Assembly: GCA_048859965.1 (NCBI GenBank)
Contig: JBLIZO010000065.1
Location: 1 to 9,722 of the forward strand
DNA length: 9,722 nt
DNA from: Fluviibacter sp048859965
GTDB taxonomy: Bacteria; Pseudomonadota; Gammaproteobacteria; Burkholderiales; Rhodocyclaceae
Direction: 5' to 3'
In this document: piece by piece, positions 1 through 7,429 of the stretch
Numbering within the stretch: the first letter of the stretch is position 1
How the letters are laid out: the number at the start of each line of letters is the position of its first letter
Position numbers and translations under genes: made by a program
Notes under the pieces: generated by a model
What the model saw: the letters and a program-made list of their open reading frames with translations, nothing else
Databases searched by the model: none
What the model was told of the DNA's origin: nothing

Positions 1-794
1 GCCAGATCATGCACCTGGCCGACGAAGCCAACCTCTACGTCAACGACCAACAACCCTGGTTGCTGGCCAAAAATCCGGAACAACGTGCGCAACTGCATGT
101 GGTAGCGACCACCGCGCTCAACCTGTTCCGCAGCCTGACCGTGTTGCTCAAACCCGTGCTGCCCGCACTGGCCAGTCAGGTCGAAGGCTTCTTCAAGGCC
201 GCACCACTGACCTGGGCCGATGCCCGCCAGCCGTTGTCGGCCGGTCACCGCATCAACGATTACGCCCATCTCATGAACCGCGTCGAACGCCCGATGGTCG
301 ATGCGCTCATTGCGGCCAATGCGCAATCGCTGCAGACAACCGATACCGCCAAGGCTGAAAAAGCCAACGACAAGAAAAACGAAAAGAAAGCAGATACCGC
401 TGTGGATAAAAAACCAGAAAACCAGGCTGGCGCTGAAAATGCGCACATCAGCATCGACGACTTTGCCAAAATCGATCTGCGCATCGCCAAGATCGTCAAC
501 GCCGAACATGTCGAAGGCGCCGACAAACTGATCCGTCTGCAACTGGACATCGGCGAGACTGAAAACGAACAGCCCAGGTACCGTCAGGTCTTTGCCGGCA
601 TCAAATCGGCCTACGACCCGGCACAACTGGTCGGTCGCCTGACCGTCATGGTCGCCAATCTCGCACCGCGCAAAATGAAATTCGGTCTCTCCGAAGGCAT
701 GGTGCTGGCCGCCTCGGACACCGAGGGCCAGACTGCGGGTCTCTACATTCTGAGCCCCGATACCGGCGCACAGCCTGGCATGCGCGTTAAATAA
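1..794 (+). CDS. metG: Methionyl-tRNA synthetase, C-terminal part (5' end outside window)
   Basis: Charges tRNA(Met) with methionine in the cytoplasm. Only the C-terminal part is present; the catalytic domain lies off the left edge, and the frame is open from base 3 (QIMHLADEAN...), so the ATG at 9 is internal. Three parts are visible. First is the helical anticodon-binding domain (about bases 3-340), including the QQPW motif whose Trp (57-59) I infer corresponds to the anticodon-stacking Trp of the E. coli enzyme. Second is a Lys/Ala/Asp-rich linker (about 345-440). Third is the Trbp111/EMAP-type tRNA-binding OB domain, with DDFAKIDLRIAKI, VEGADKL, VFAGIKSAY, MVANLAPRKMKFGLSEGM and a final GMRVK. 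This appended domain usually mediates dimerisation and tRNA binding. The stop is TAA at 792-794. The linker is more lysine-rich than I recall for E. coli; the rest is typical. Confidence 0.96.
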   Translation, partial: QIMHLADEANLYVNDQQPWLLAKNPEQRAQLHVVATTALNLFRSLTVLLKPVLPALASQVEGFFKAAPLTWADARQPLSAGHRINDYAHLMNRVERPMVDALIAANAQSLQTTDTAKAEKANDKKNEKKADTAVDKKPENQAGAENAHISIDDFAKIDLRIAKIVNAEHVEGADKLIRLQLDIGETENEQPRYRQVFAGIKSAYDPAQLVGRLTVMVANLAPRKMKFGLSEGMVLAASDTEGQTAGLYILSPDTGAQPGMRVK

Positions 795-842
795 CCGGTT
801 ACACTATAGGGAATTAGCACCAACGCCCACCAACAACAAAAA

Positions 843-871
843 CACCGGGGCGAATAAAACGCGCACCGGGG
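843..871 (+). repeat. Direct repeat CACCGGGG x2, 21-base period
   Basis: Two identical 8-mers, CACCGGGG, start at 843 and 864, exactly 21 bases apart, or about two helical turns. The second copy runs into the Shine-Dalgarno sequence of sulP. The spacing would suit a protein that binds one face of the helix, but 8-base repeats in GC-rich DNA also arise by chance, so a regulatory role is only a guess. Confidence 0.3.
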
Positions 872-875
872 AGGG
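868..875 (+). promoter_or_regulatory. Strong Shine-Dalgarno of sulP
   Basis: GGGGAGGG lies just before the ATG at 880, with its GGAGG core at 870-874 and 5 bases between. It is the clearest ribosome binding site in the window and fixes the sulP start at 880. The - strand genes have much weaker sites. Confidence 0.8.
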
Positions 876-879
876 CGTC

Positions 880-2646
880 ATGAGCGAGGCAGGGGTCACG
901 GAATCTGGTCGGCCGATTGAGGCTGCAGCCGGCAAATCGACGGGTAAATACCAGTTCGCCCGCTTCCATCCCAAGCTGCTCGACTGTCTCAAGGACTACA
1001 CACCGGAACTCCTGGCCAAAGATATGGCCGCCGGGGTAACCGTCGGCGTACTGGCCTTGCCACTGGCCATCGCCTTTGCCATTGCGTCGGGTTGTTCGCC
1101 CACCGCCGGTATCTGGACGGCGATTGTCGCCGGTTTCCTCATCTCGCTGCTCGGCGGTTCCCGCGTGCAGATCGGTGGCCCGACCGGCGCCTTTATCCCC
1201 ATCGTCTTCGGCATCGTCAGCATCTACGGTTTCCAGAACCTGATGGTCGCCACCATCATCGCCGGTGTCCTGCTGTTCATCATGGGGCTCACCAGAATGG
1301 GCGGCCTCATCCGCTTCATCCCCATCAGCGTCGTGATCGGTTTCACCAACGGCATCGCCGTGGTGATCTTCATGAGCCAGATCAAGGACTTTTTCGGTCT
1401 GCAAATTCCCAGCATGCCTGCCGAGTTTTTCGAGCGCATGGAGACCCTGTGGGCTTACGCCGGCACCGTCCAGACCCCTACCGTCATCATGTCCGTCGTC
1501 TCGCTCGTCGCCCTGATTCTCTGGAACAAACGCGCCAGCCACTGGATTCCGGCGCTGGGGAAAATCCCCGGCCCACTGGCGCTGCTACTGGCCGCCACCG
1601 CACTACAAGCCCTCTTTGCCTTTCCCGTGGAAACCATCGGCTCACGCTTCGGCGGCATCCCACGCGACATACCGGCGCTGAGCCTGCCAACACTCTCGTT
1701 ATCAACGCTCAACCAGTTGATCCAGCCGGCGATTGCCATTGCCCTGCTCGGCGCCATTGAATCGCTGCTCTCGGCACGCGTGGCCGACGCCGCCATCGAC
1801 GATCGCCATGACCCCAATCAGGAGCTTATGGCGCAGGGCATCGCCAACATGGTCGCCCCCCTGTTCGGTGGCTTTGCCGCCACCGGCGCCATCGCCCGTA
1901 CCTCCACCAATGTACGGGCCGGTGGTCGCTCGCCCTTCTCCGGTATTTTTCATGCGCTGGCCCTGTTGGTCGTCGTCGTGGTTGCCGCACCCGCCGCCGT
2001 GTATGTGCCGCTACCGGCCCTGTCGGCGATTCTGATGCTGGTCTCGTGGAACATGGGCGAATGGCACGCTTTCAAGGAACTGGGCCGCTACACGATTCCC
2101 TATCGCGCCATTCTGCTGTCGACCTTTTTCGTCACGGTGATCTTTGATCTGACGCTGGCCGTCGAACTGGGCATGATTCTCGCCTGCCTGTTTTACCTGT
2201 ACCGCATGTCGGAACTGACACAGGTCGAACGCATTCCGCTGGAAGACTACTACGGTTCCGGTGCACTGAATGACGCCACAGGCCAGCAACGGCTCGCCGC
2301 CTACCGGATCTATGGCTCACTGTTTTTTGCCGCCATCAGCAAACTGGAAACCCTGCTCGAAGAGCAGGATGCACCGCCGCGTGTACTGGTCCTGGACATG
2401 ACGAAAATGGTATCGCTGGACACCACGGGTCTGGATTTGCTGCAAACCTTGCACCGCTCGCTCGACAAACGCGGCGCACAATTGATTCTCTGTGGGCTCA
2501 ACGCCCAGCCGGCATCGCTGGTGCAACGCTCCGGCTTTGCCGAGACCTTAGGCCCACGGGGCGTCAGCAGCAGTCTGACGGACGCGCTGTTGCGCGCCCA
2601 ACTGATACTCCAGACGGACCCGGTCGCGGCCAAGCAAACCGCCTAA
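880..2646 (+). CDS. SulP-family anion transporter with C-terminal STAS domain
   Basis: A 588-residue inner-membrane secondary transporter. A hydrophilic N-terminus (1-45) is followed by the hydrophobic transmembrane domain (about 46-440). This carries SulP signatures: IGGPTGAF (98-105), AIALLGAIESLLSARVAD (286-303), and NQELMAQGIAN through GAIARTSTNVRAGGRSPFSG (313-355). A cytoplasmic STAS domain follows (about 472-571) with VLVLDMTKMVSLDTTG (502-517). Family substrates include sulfate, bicarbonate and, for E. coli DauA, C4-dicarboxylates. The core looks DauA-like, but the substrate cannot be read from sequence, so I give no symbol. The length is typical. The start is fixed by a strong ribosome binding site. 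The gene follows metG on the same strand with no evident functional link. Its last 33 codons, stop included, overlap the convergent dnaE gene in codon register. Leu557 uses TTA, which forms the dnaE stop on the other strand. Confidence 0.94.
   Translation: MSEAGVTESGRPIEAAAGKSTGKYQFARFHPKLLDCLKDYTPELLAKDMAAGVTVGVLALPLAIAFAIASGCSPTAGIWTAIVAGFLISLLGGSRVQIGGPTGAFIPIVFGIVSIYGFQNLMVATIIAGVLLFIMGLTRMGGLIRFIPISVVIGFTNGIAVVIFMSQIKDFFGLQIPSMPAEFFERMETLWAYAGTVQTPTVIMSVVSLVALILWNKRASHWIPALGKIPGPLALLLAATALQALFAFPVETIGSRFGGIPRDIPALSLPTLSLSTLNQLIQPAIAIALLGAIESLLSARVADAAIDDRHDPNQELMAQGIANMVAPLFGGFAATGAIARTSTNVRAGGRSPFSGIFHALALLVVVVVAAPAAVYVPLPALSAILMLVSWNMGEWHAFKELGRYTIPYRAILLSTFFVTVIFDLTLAVELGMILACLFYLYRMSELTQVERIPLEDYYGSGALNDATGQQRLAAYRIYGSLFFAAISKLETLLEEQDAPPRVLVLDMTKMVSLDTTGLDLLQTLHRSLDKRGAQLILCGLNAQPASLVQRSGFAETLGPRGVSSSLTDALLRAQLILQTDPVAAKQTA
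2548..2646. other. Convergent 3' overlap of sulP and dnaE (99 bases, in register)
   Basis: Both genes code through this stretch from opposite strands, and their codons line up exactly (codon starts share the same phase). The sulP stop TAA (2644-2646) is the complement of the dnaE Leu1146 TTA codon. The dnaE stop (2550-2548) is the complement of the sulP Leu557 TTA codon. The conserved DnaE end (LGGLLGRDRVRLEY) lies opposite the variable SulP tail. The DnaE tail extension lies opposite the end of the STAS domain. Two short hairpins can be drawn, CGTCAG/CTGACG (2562-2567 with 2575-2580) and CTC(C)GGC-TTT-GCCGAG (2529-2544), but neither has a T-run, so they are weak terminator candidates. Confidence 0.9.
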
Positions 2647-5600
2647 GGCATCAATCAGATCGGTATCGGGACGAATCCGCAGGCTGTCGCCCAACGCCAA
2701 CTCCACCTCCGCCGACCCATTGCTGTAGGCCAGGCTGACCGGACAACCCTTGGTCGCCCCACCGCTATCCGCCAACTGGGCAAAGGGCTGCAACAGGTCA
2801 TGAATCCGGCGTACGCCGCCCATTGCCCGCAAATCCATCGCCCGCAAATCAAGCCATAAACGGCTGGCCCACTGGGCCCGCGCCTCATTAAACGTCAGCA
2901 GGCGATCAACCCCCAGCTTGAGCGCATCGCGAAACTCATCGCGGCTGACCTTGCCTTCCACCAGCAACAACTCGTCCATGCGCAGCTTGTGACGCTGCGC
3001 ATCGAACAACTCACTGAACACCGCAGCCTCAATGCGCCCCTCGCCGTCGTCCAGCGTAACGAAAGCCATCTTGCCGCGTCGCGTCATCTGCGTGCGCACA
3101 TCGGTCACGATACCCGCCACCACCGACGCATCACGCCCGGCCTCCAGCCGACTGATCGGCGTCGGACACAAGATGCGCACTTCATCGCGCATGATCGAGA
3201 AAGGATGGTTGGAGAAAAAGAAACCCAGCGCGGCTTTTTCTTCAATGAGCTTCTGACGGTCACTCCACGGCGGATACTGTGCATCCGCAGACCCCGGACG
3301 CACATTCGCGGCCGGCGCCACGTCGTCCATATCGAACAGGCTGTTCTGATGCGCATTGGCGGCGGCCTGGTCCGCCGTTTCAATGGCCAGGCTGACCTGC
3401 GACAGCACGCGCGACCGTTCGGCATCCAGCGCATCGAAGGCACCCGCACGAATCAGCGCTTCCATCGCCCGCCGGTTGACGACACGCCGATCAACGCGGT
3501 TGCAGAAATCAAAAATGTCCTTGAACGGGCCACCCGCGTCGCGCGCCGCGATGATCGCGATTACGGCATTTTCGCCCGTGCCCTTCACGGCGCCCAGGCC
3601 ATAGCGAATCGTCCTGGCATCCACCGGTGCAAAACGAAACTCCGAGGCGTTGATGTCCGGCCCCAGAATCGTCAGCCCGTTGGCCTTGGCATCGTCATGG
3701 AAAATTTTCACCGTATCGGTGTTGTCCATATCGGACGACAGCGTGGCCGCCATAAAGGCCGAGGCATGGTGCGCCTTGAGCCAGGCCGTGTGGTACGTCA
3801 CCACCGCGTAGGCCGCCGTGTGCGACTTGTTGAAGCCGTACTCGGCAAACTTTTCCATCAGGTCGAACAACTGCATCGCCAGCTTGCCGTCGATGCCGTT
3901 TTTGGTCGCACCTTCGCTGAAAATACCGCGGTGCTCGGCCATCTCCTCGGGTTTCTTCTTACCCATCGCCCGGCGCAGCATATCGGCCGCACCCAGCGTG
4001 TAACCGCCGATCAACTGCGAGATCTGCATCACCTGTTCCTGATACACGATCACGCCATAGGTCGGCGTCAGACAGGCCTTGAGCGACTCATGGAAATAGT
4101 CGATTTTCTGCAGGCCCTTCTTGCGCAGAATAAAGTCGTCCACCATCCCCGAGCCCAGCGGGCCCGGACGATACAGCGCCAGCACGGCGATGATGTCTTC
4201 GAAACGGTCAGGCGCCAGCTTCTTGAGCAGCTTCTTCATCCCTTCCGATTCCACCTGGAAGATCGCCGTGGTATTGGCGTCCTTCAGAATCTGGTACGCG
4301 GCGGCGTCATCAAACGCCAGCGCATTCAAGTCGGGCCGCGTACCCGTCAACCGCTGCACATAATCCAGCGCCAACTCGATAATCGTCAGGTTTCGCAAAC
4401 CGAGGAAGTCGAACTTCACCAGCCCGACCTTTTCCACGTCGTCCTTATCGAACTGGCTGACAGCCGCATCGCCGCCCGGCTGCACATAGAGCGGACAGAA
4501 GTCGGTCAGCTTGCCCGGTGCAATCAGCACGCCCCCCGCGTGCATCCCCACGTTACGCGTCAGATCCTCGAGCTTGTTGGCCAGCGTGAAGAGCTCTTTC
4601 ACCTCTTCTTCGCGTTCGTAGCGTTCCTGCAACTGCGGTTCCGCCGTCAAGGCCTCCGCCAGCGACACGGGTCGGTTCTGCACCACGGGAATCAGTTTGG
4701 AGAGCTGATCGCAGAAGTTATACGGCAGATCCAGCACACGCCCCGCATCGCGAATCACCGCTTTGGACGACATCGTGCCAAAAGTCGCAATCTGCGACAC
4801 GGCATCAGCGCCATATTTCTGGCGCACGTACTCGATCACCTTCCAGCGGTTGTCCTGGCAGAAGTCGATATCGAAGTCGGGCATCGACACCCGCTCCGGG
4901 TTCAGGAAGCGTTCGAACAGCAGCGCGTAGGCCAGTGGGTCCAGATCGGTAATGCCCAACGAGTAGGCCACCAGCGAACCGGCCCCCGACCCCCGGCCCG
5001 GCCCCACCGGTACGCCGTTGTTCTTGGCCCAGTTGCTGAAGTCGGCCACGATGAGGAAGTAACCGGGAAACCCCATCTGAATGATGGTGTTGCACTCAAA
5101 AACCAGGCGCGCTTCATACTCGGCGCGCTTGGCCTCGCGCACCGCCGCATCGGGATACAGCTGTGCCAGACGTTCCTCCAGACCGCGCCTGGCTTCAGCC
5201 ACCAGAAAATCATCCAGCCCTTCGCCATTCGGCGTCGGGAAGTCCGGCAGAAAGCTCTTGCCCAACGTCAGCGTCACATTGCAACGCCGTGCAATCTCGA
5301 CGGCATTGGTCAGCGCCTGCGGCATATCGGCAAAACGCTCGGCCATATCGGCCCGCGTCTGAAAATACTGCTGCTCGGTAAAATTGCGCGGCCGGCGTTT
5401 GTCGGCCAGCGTATAACCCGTCGCAATGCAGACACGGGCATCGTGTGCCCGGAAGTCATCGCGCGCGATGAACTGCACCGGGTGCGTCGCCACCACCGGA
5501 ATATCCAGATCCAGCGACAACAACGCCGTTTGCGTGACCAGCAACTCTTCGTCGGGATGCCCGTACCGTTGCACTTCAAGGTAATAGGCATCGCCGAACA

Positions 5601-6081
5601 GGGTCTGCCATGCTCTGGCGCGCACCGTGGCCTCCTCCAGGCGGCCCTGCAGAATCGCCTGACCCACATCGCCCTCGCCCGCACCGGACAGCACAATCAA
5701 CCCGTCACAGCCGATCTCGCGGAACCAGAGCGGATCGAGCACCACGCGCTCGCGCCGCCCCGGGAACAGCGCGCCGCGACTCAGCAATTCGCACAACTGA
5801 CGATAGCCGTCATTGTTCCGGCACAGCAACAGCAAGCGGCCGGCCGCATCCGGCTCTTGCGGGTTACCCACCCAGATGTCGGCGCCCAGCAAGGGCTTCA
5901 CCCCCTGCTTGCGCGCAGTCTGATAAAACTTGACGAGACCAAAGGCGTTACCGAGGTCGGTCAGCGCCAGCGCCGGTTGGCCATCATCACGCGCACAGGC
6001 CACCGCCTTGTCGAGTCGGACAATGCCATCCGTAATCGAATACTCGGAATGCAAACGCAGATGAACGAAATCAGGCAACAT
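2548..6081 (-). CDS. dnaE: DNA polymerase III alpha subunit
   Basis: Replicative polymerase of the chromosome, 1177 residues (E. coli has 1160). The PHP domain is N-terminal (about 5-275). Its HLRLHSEYSITDG has Arg where metal-binding PHP domains have the second His of HxH, as in other proteobacterial DnaE, so proofreading presumably depends on a separate DnaQ. The palm has PDFDIDF, with catalytic Asp404 and Asp406, and VKFDFLGLR, with Asp558 (matching E. coli D401, D403 and D555). A clamp-binding motif QNSLF is at 912-916, and an OB fold at about 985-1065. The ATG at 6081 is chosen because MLPDFVHLRLHS matches the family N-terminus; its ribosome binding site is weak and it begins 16 bases after the dgt stop, suggesting coupling. 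Oddities are a DLRAM DLRAM tandem repeat (1078-1087) and a 17-residue tail past the usual LEY end, overlapping sulP. TTA, CTA and TCA codons are absent from the first 1,074 codons. Confidence 0.97.
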   Translation of the reverse strand: MLPDFVHLRLHSEYSITDGIVRLDKAVACARDDGQPALALTDLGNAFGLVKFYQTARKQGVKPLLGADIWVGNPQEPDAAGRLLLLCRNNDGYRQLCELLSRGALFPGRRERVVLDPLWFREIGCDGLIVLSGAGEGDVGQAILQGRLEEATVRARAWQTLFGDAYYLEVQRYGHPDEELLVTQTALLSLDLDIPVVATHPVQFIARDDFRAHDARVCIATGYTLADKRRPRNFTEQQYFQTRADMAERFADMPQALTNAVEIARRCNVTLTLGKSFLPDFPTPNGEGLDDFLVAEARRGLEERLAQLYPDAAVREAKRAEYEARLVFECNTIIQMGFPGYFLIVADFSNWAKNNGVPVGPGRGSGAGSLVAYSLGITDLDPLAYALLFERFLNPERVSMPDFDIDFCQDNRWKVIEYVRQKYGADAVSQIATFGTMSSKAVIRDAGRVLDLPYNFCDQLSKLIPVVQNRPVSLAEALTAEPQLQERYEREEEVKELFTLANKLEDLTRNVGMHAGGVLIAPGKLTDFCPLYVQPGGDAAVSQFDKDDVEKVGLVKFDFLGLRNLTIIELALDYVQRLTGTRPDLNALAFDDAAAYQILKDANTTAIFQVESEGMKKLLKKLAPDRFEDIIAVLALYRPGPLGSGMVDDFILRKKGLQKIDYFHESLKACLTPTYGVIVYQEQVMQISQLIGGYTLGAADMLRRAMGKKKPEEMAEHRGIFSEGATKNGIDGKLAMQLFDLMEKFAEYGFNKSHTAAYAVVTYHTAWLKAHHASAFMAATLSSDMDNTDTVKIFHDDAKANGLTILGPDINASEFRFAPVDARTIRYGLGAVKGTGENAVIAIIAARDAGGPFKDIFDFCNRVDRRVVNRRAMEALIRAGAFDALDAERSRVLSQVSLAIETADQAAANAHQNSLFDMDDVAPAANVRPGSADAQYPPWSDRQKLIEEKAALGFFFSNHPFSIMRDEVRILCPTPISRLEAGRDASVVAGIVTDVRTQMTRRGKMAFVTLDDGEGRIEAAVFSELFDAQRHKLRMDELLLVEGKVSRDEFRDALKLGVDRLLTFNEARAQWASRLWLDLRAMDLRAMGGVRRIHDLLQPFAQLADSGGATKGCPVSLAYSNGSAEVELALGDSLRIRPDTDLIDALGGLLGRDRVRLEYQLGAQQRVRQTAADAPWA
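2821..2850 (-). repeat. 15-base tandem duplication inside dnaE
   Basis: Two adjacent 15-base units (2836-2850, then 2821-2835 on the - strand) read GATTTGCGGGCGATG and GATTTGCGGGCAATG and differ at one base. They are in frame and encode DLRAM twice (residues 1078-1087) in the C-terminal domain after the OB fold. The near identity at DNA level suggests a fairly recent slippage duplication rather than ancient protein repetition. The reading frame is intact. Confidence 0.85.
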
Positions 6082-6097
6082 AAAAACCACGCACCGG

Positions 6098-7429
6098 TTA
6101 ACCCGGCAGCTCAATCCCCTTCAGACGGCGATAGGCCGAGACCGCATACGAATCCGTCATACCGGCGATCATGTCGGCGACCTGCAACAGGCGCAGATAG
6201 TTGCCCTCGCCTGCCGTCTCGTCAAAATCGGCCGGCAACAGATTGCGCCAGACCCGATTGCGACTGCTCTGAGGGCCGCAGGCACCCGCCACATAGCCAG
6301 CGAGCAAGCCGCTGATGACCTCATAACCCGCCGCCATCACTTCCATCACCTGGCGCGCATTGTAGATCTGCTCTTCGGCAACACGGCGTACCGCCTGCAG
6401 ACTCGCCCCCACGGGGGAGACATCAAACAGCGCCTGATCGAACGAGCCATCCAGAATGGCGGCTTCGTTCTCCAGAAAAATACGGGCCGCCTCATCAACC
6501 AGACGGCCAATCGCCCGCGCCCGCAGGTATTCGATGCGGCGTTTCGGCTCGGTCAGATATTGCAACTTGGCCGCCGCGTTCGGGCCACCCGCCAGATCCA
6601 GCAACAGCGCCTCGGCCTGCTCGGGCGATACACACCCCTGCTGCACACCGTCTTCAATATCCACCACCAGATAGCAGGTGTCGTCGGCCGCCTCGACCAG
6701 AAACGTCAGCGGGTGGCGAAACCAGGCGCCCGGCGCACGCGGCACCAGCCCCACTGTCTCGGCCACTTGGGCAAACAACGCGGCCTCGGCCTGAAAGTAA
6801 CCGAACTTGCGGGCGCTCTTGCCCGACAACGGCTGCTCCAGATGCGCGCGGCGCGGGTACTTGGCAAAGGTGGCCAGCACCGCACACGTTAACTGCAAGC
6901 CCCCCGGGTTCGACGGGTTCTGCAAGTGCGTCAGAATCCGGAAACCCTGCGCATTGCCTTCGTAATTAAGCAGATCGGCCCGCTGATCTGGGTCGAGCCC
7001 GGCCAGATAATGCGGGTGCGTGGCGAACCAGGCGCGCATGGCGTCCTCACCGGCATGACCGAACGGCGGGTTGCCGATGTCATGTGCCAGACAGGCGGCC
7101 GCCACCACCGCCCCGAAATCGGACGGGTGAACCTCCGGCGCCAGGCCATGGCGATCGACAATCGCACGCCCGACCATCGCACCCAGCGAGCGCCCCACAC
7201 AGGAGGCCTCCAGACTATGCGTCAGACGCGTGCGTACATAGTCGCTCTGCGCCAGCGGAAACACCTGCGTCTTATCCTTCAAACGGCGCAAGGCCGAGGT
7301 AAACACAATGCGATCATAGTCCTGCTGAAAACGGCTACGATCCGGCGAATGGCCCGCCCCATGCTCGACCGGTACGCCCAACCGTTCGGGCGACAAGAGT
7401 TTGAGCCAACGCGCCTGCGGGGTCATCAT
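6098..7429 (-). CDS. dgt: Deoxyguanosinetriphosphate triphosphohydrolase-like protein (HD domain dNTPase)
   Basis: Family enzymes hydrolyse dNTPs (dGTP in E. coli) to the deoxynucleoside and triphosphate, trimming the DNA precursor pool. This one has 443 residues, the size of the shorter Dgt-like group (E. coli Dgt has 505). RSRFQQDYDRIVFTSALRRL (31-50) and TQVFPL precede the HD core: His71 (TRLTHSLE), His116-Asp117 (CLAHDIGNPPFGHAGE) and Asp249 (EAADDTCY), inferred as the metal quartet from the D-x3-Y-x3-D spacing. His125 and Glu128 match the catalytic pair of E. coli Dgt. NYEGNAQGFRIL (155-166) is also family-typical. The start is ATGATG: the ATG at 7429 overlaps the uvrD stop as ATGA, and the ATG at 7426 is the alternative. 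GGTGGCGG before it is a modest ribosome binding site. An open frame continues upstream to 7684, but it lies inside uvrD and does not resemble Dgt. Nucleotide specificity cannot be told from sequence. Confidence 0.93.
   Translation of the reverse strand: MMTPQARWLKLLSPERLGVPVEHGAGHSPDRSRFQQDYDRIVFTSALRRLKDKTQVFPLAQSDYVRTRLTHSLEASCVGRSLGAMVGRAIVDRHGLAPEVHPSDFGAVVAAACLAHDIGNPPFGHAGEDAMRAWFATHPHYLAGLDPDQRADLLNYEGNAQGFRILTHLQNPSNPGGLQLTCAVLATFAKYPRRAHLEQPLSGKSARKFGYFQAEAALFAQVAETVGLVPRAPGAWFRHPLTFLVEAADDTCYLVVDIEDGVQQGCVSPEQAEALLLDLAGGPNAAAKLQYLTEPKRRIEYLRARAIGRLVDEAARIFLENEAAILDGSFDQALFDVSPVGASLQAVRRVAEEQIYNARQVMEVMAAGYEVISGLLAGYVAGACGPQSSRNRVWRNLLPADFDETAGEGNYLRLLQVADMIAGMTDSYAVSAYRRLKGIELPG

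Larger units (their letters stand above)
795..879 (+). promoter_or_regulatory. metG-sulP intergenic region, possible sulP promoter
   Basis: This 85-base gap holds no gene. It contains a 10-base palindrome, TAACCGGTTA (792-801), that includes the metG stop. A weak sigma70-like arrangement is possible: TACACT at 800-805 as a -10, with CTGGCA at 775-780, but the 19-base spacing is poor. TATAGG at 805-810 is an alternative -10 without a partner. No stem followed by a T-run is visible, so metG has no evident terminator here. sulP may be partly transcribed by read-through from metG or from a weak promoter in this gap. The promoter call is tentative. Confidence 0.25.

Noticed and set aside
792..812. 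Phage T7-like promoter (CACTATAGGGA at 802-812)
   Set aside because: The start-side half matches the T7 consensus, but the specificity bases further upstream (around -12 to -8) do not, and there is no phage gene nearby. Chance match.
814..1542. A 242-codon - strand frame opposite the start of sulP, rich in Asp, Gly and His
   Set aside because: Low-complexity composition typical of antisense to a hydrophobic GC-rich gene; no start context or domain.
6082..6114. TTG start for dnaE at 6114
   Set aside because: It would add MSCRVNRCVVF and run into dgt. The ATG at 6081 gives the family N-terminus directly.
2989..6315. A 1108-codon open frame on the + strand, opposite dnaE and the end of dgt
   Set aside because: It is in exact codon register with dnaE, so its stops would need TTA, CTA or TCA in dnaE, which are absent there. 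The product is Arg/His/Gln-rich without any recognisable domain, and dnaE is unmistakable. It is a codon-bias shadow.
6098..7429. Dgt as an antiphage defence dNTPase
   Set aside because: Some dGTPases defend against phage, but this one sits between uvrD and dnaE, with no defence or mobile genes nearby. A housekeeping role fits better.
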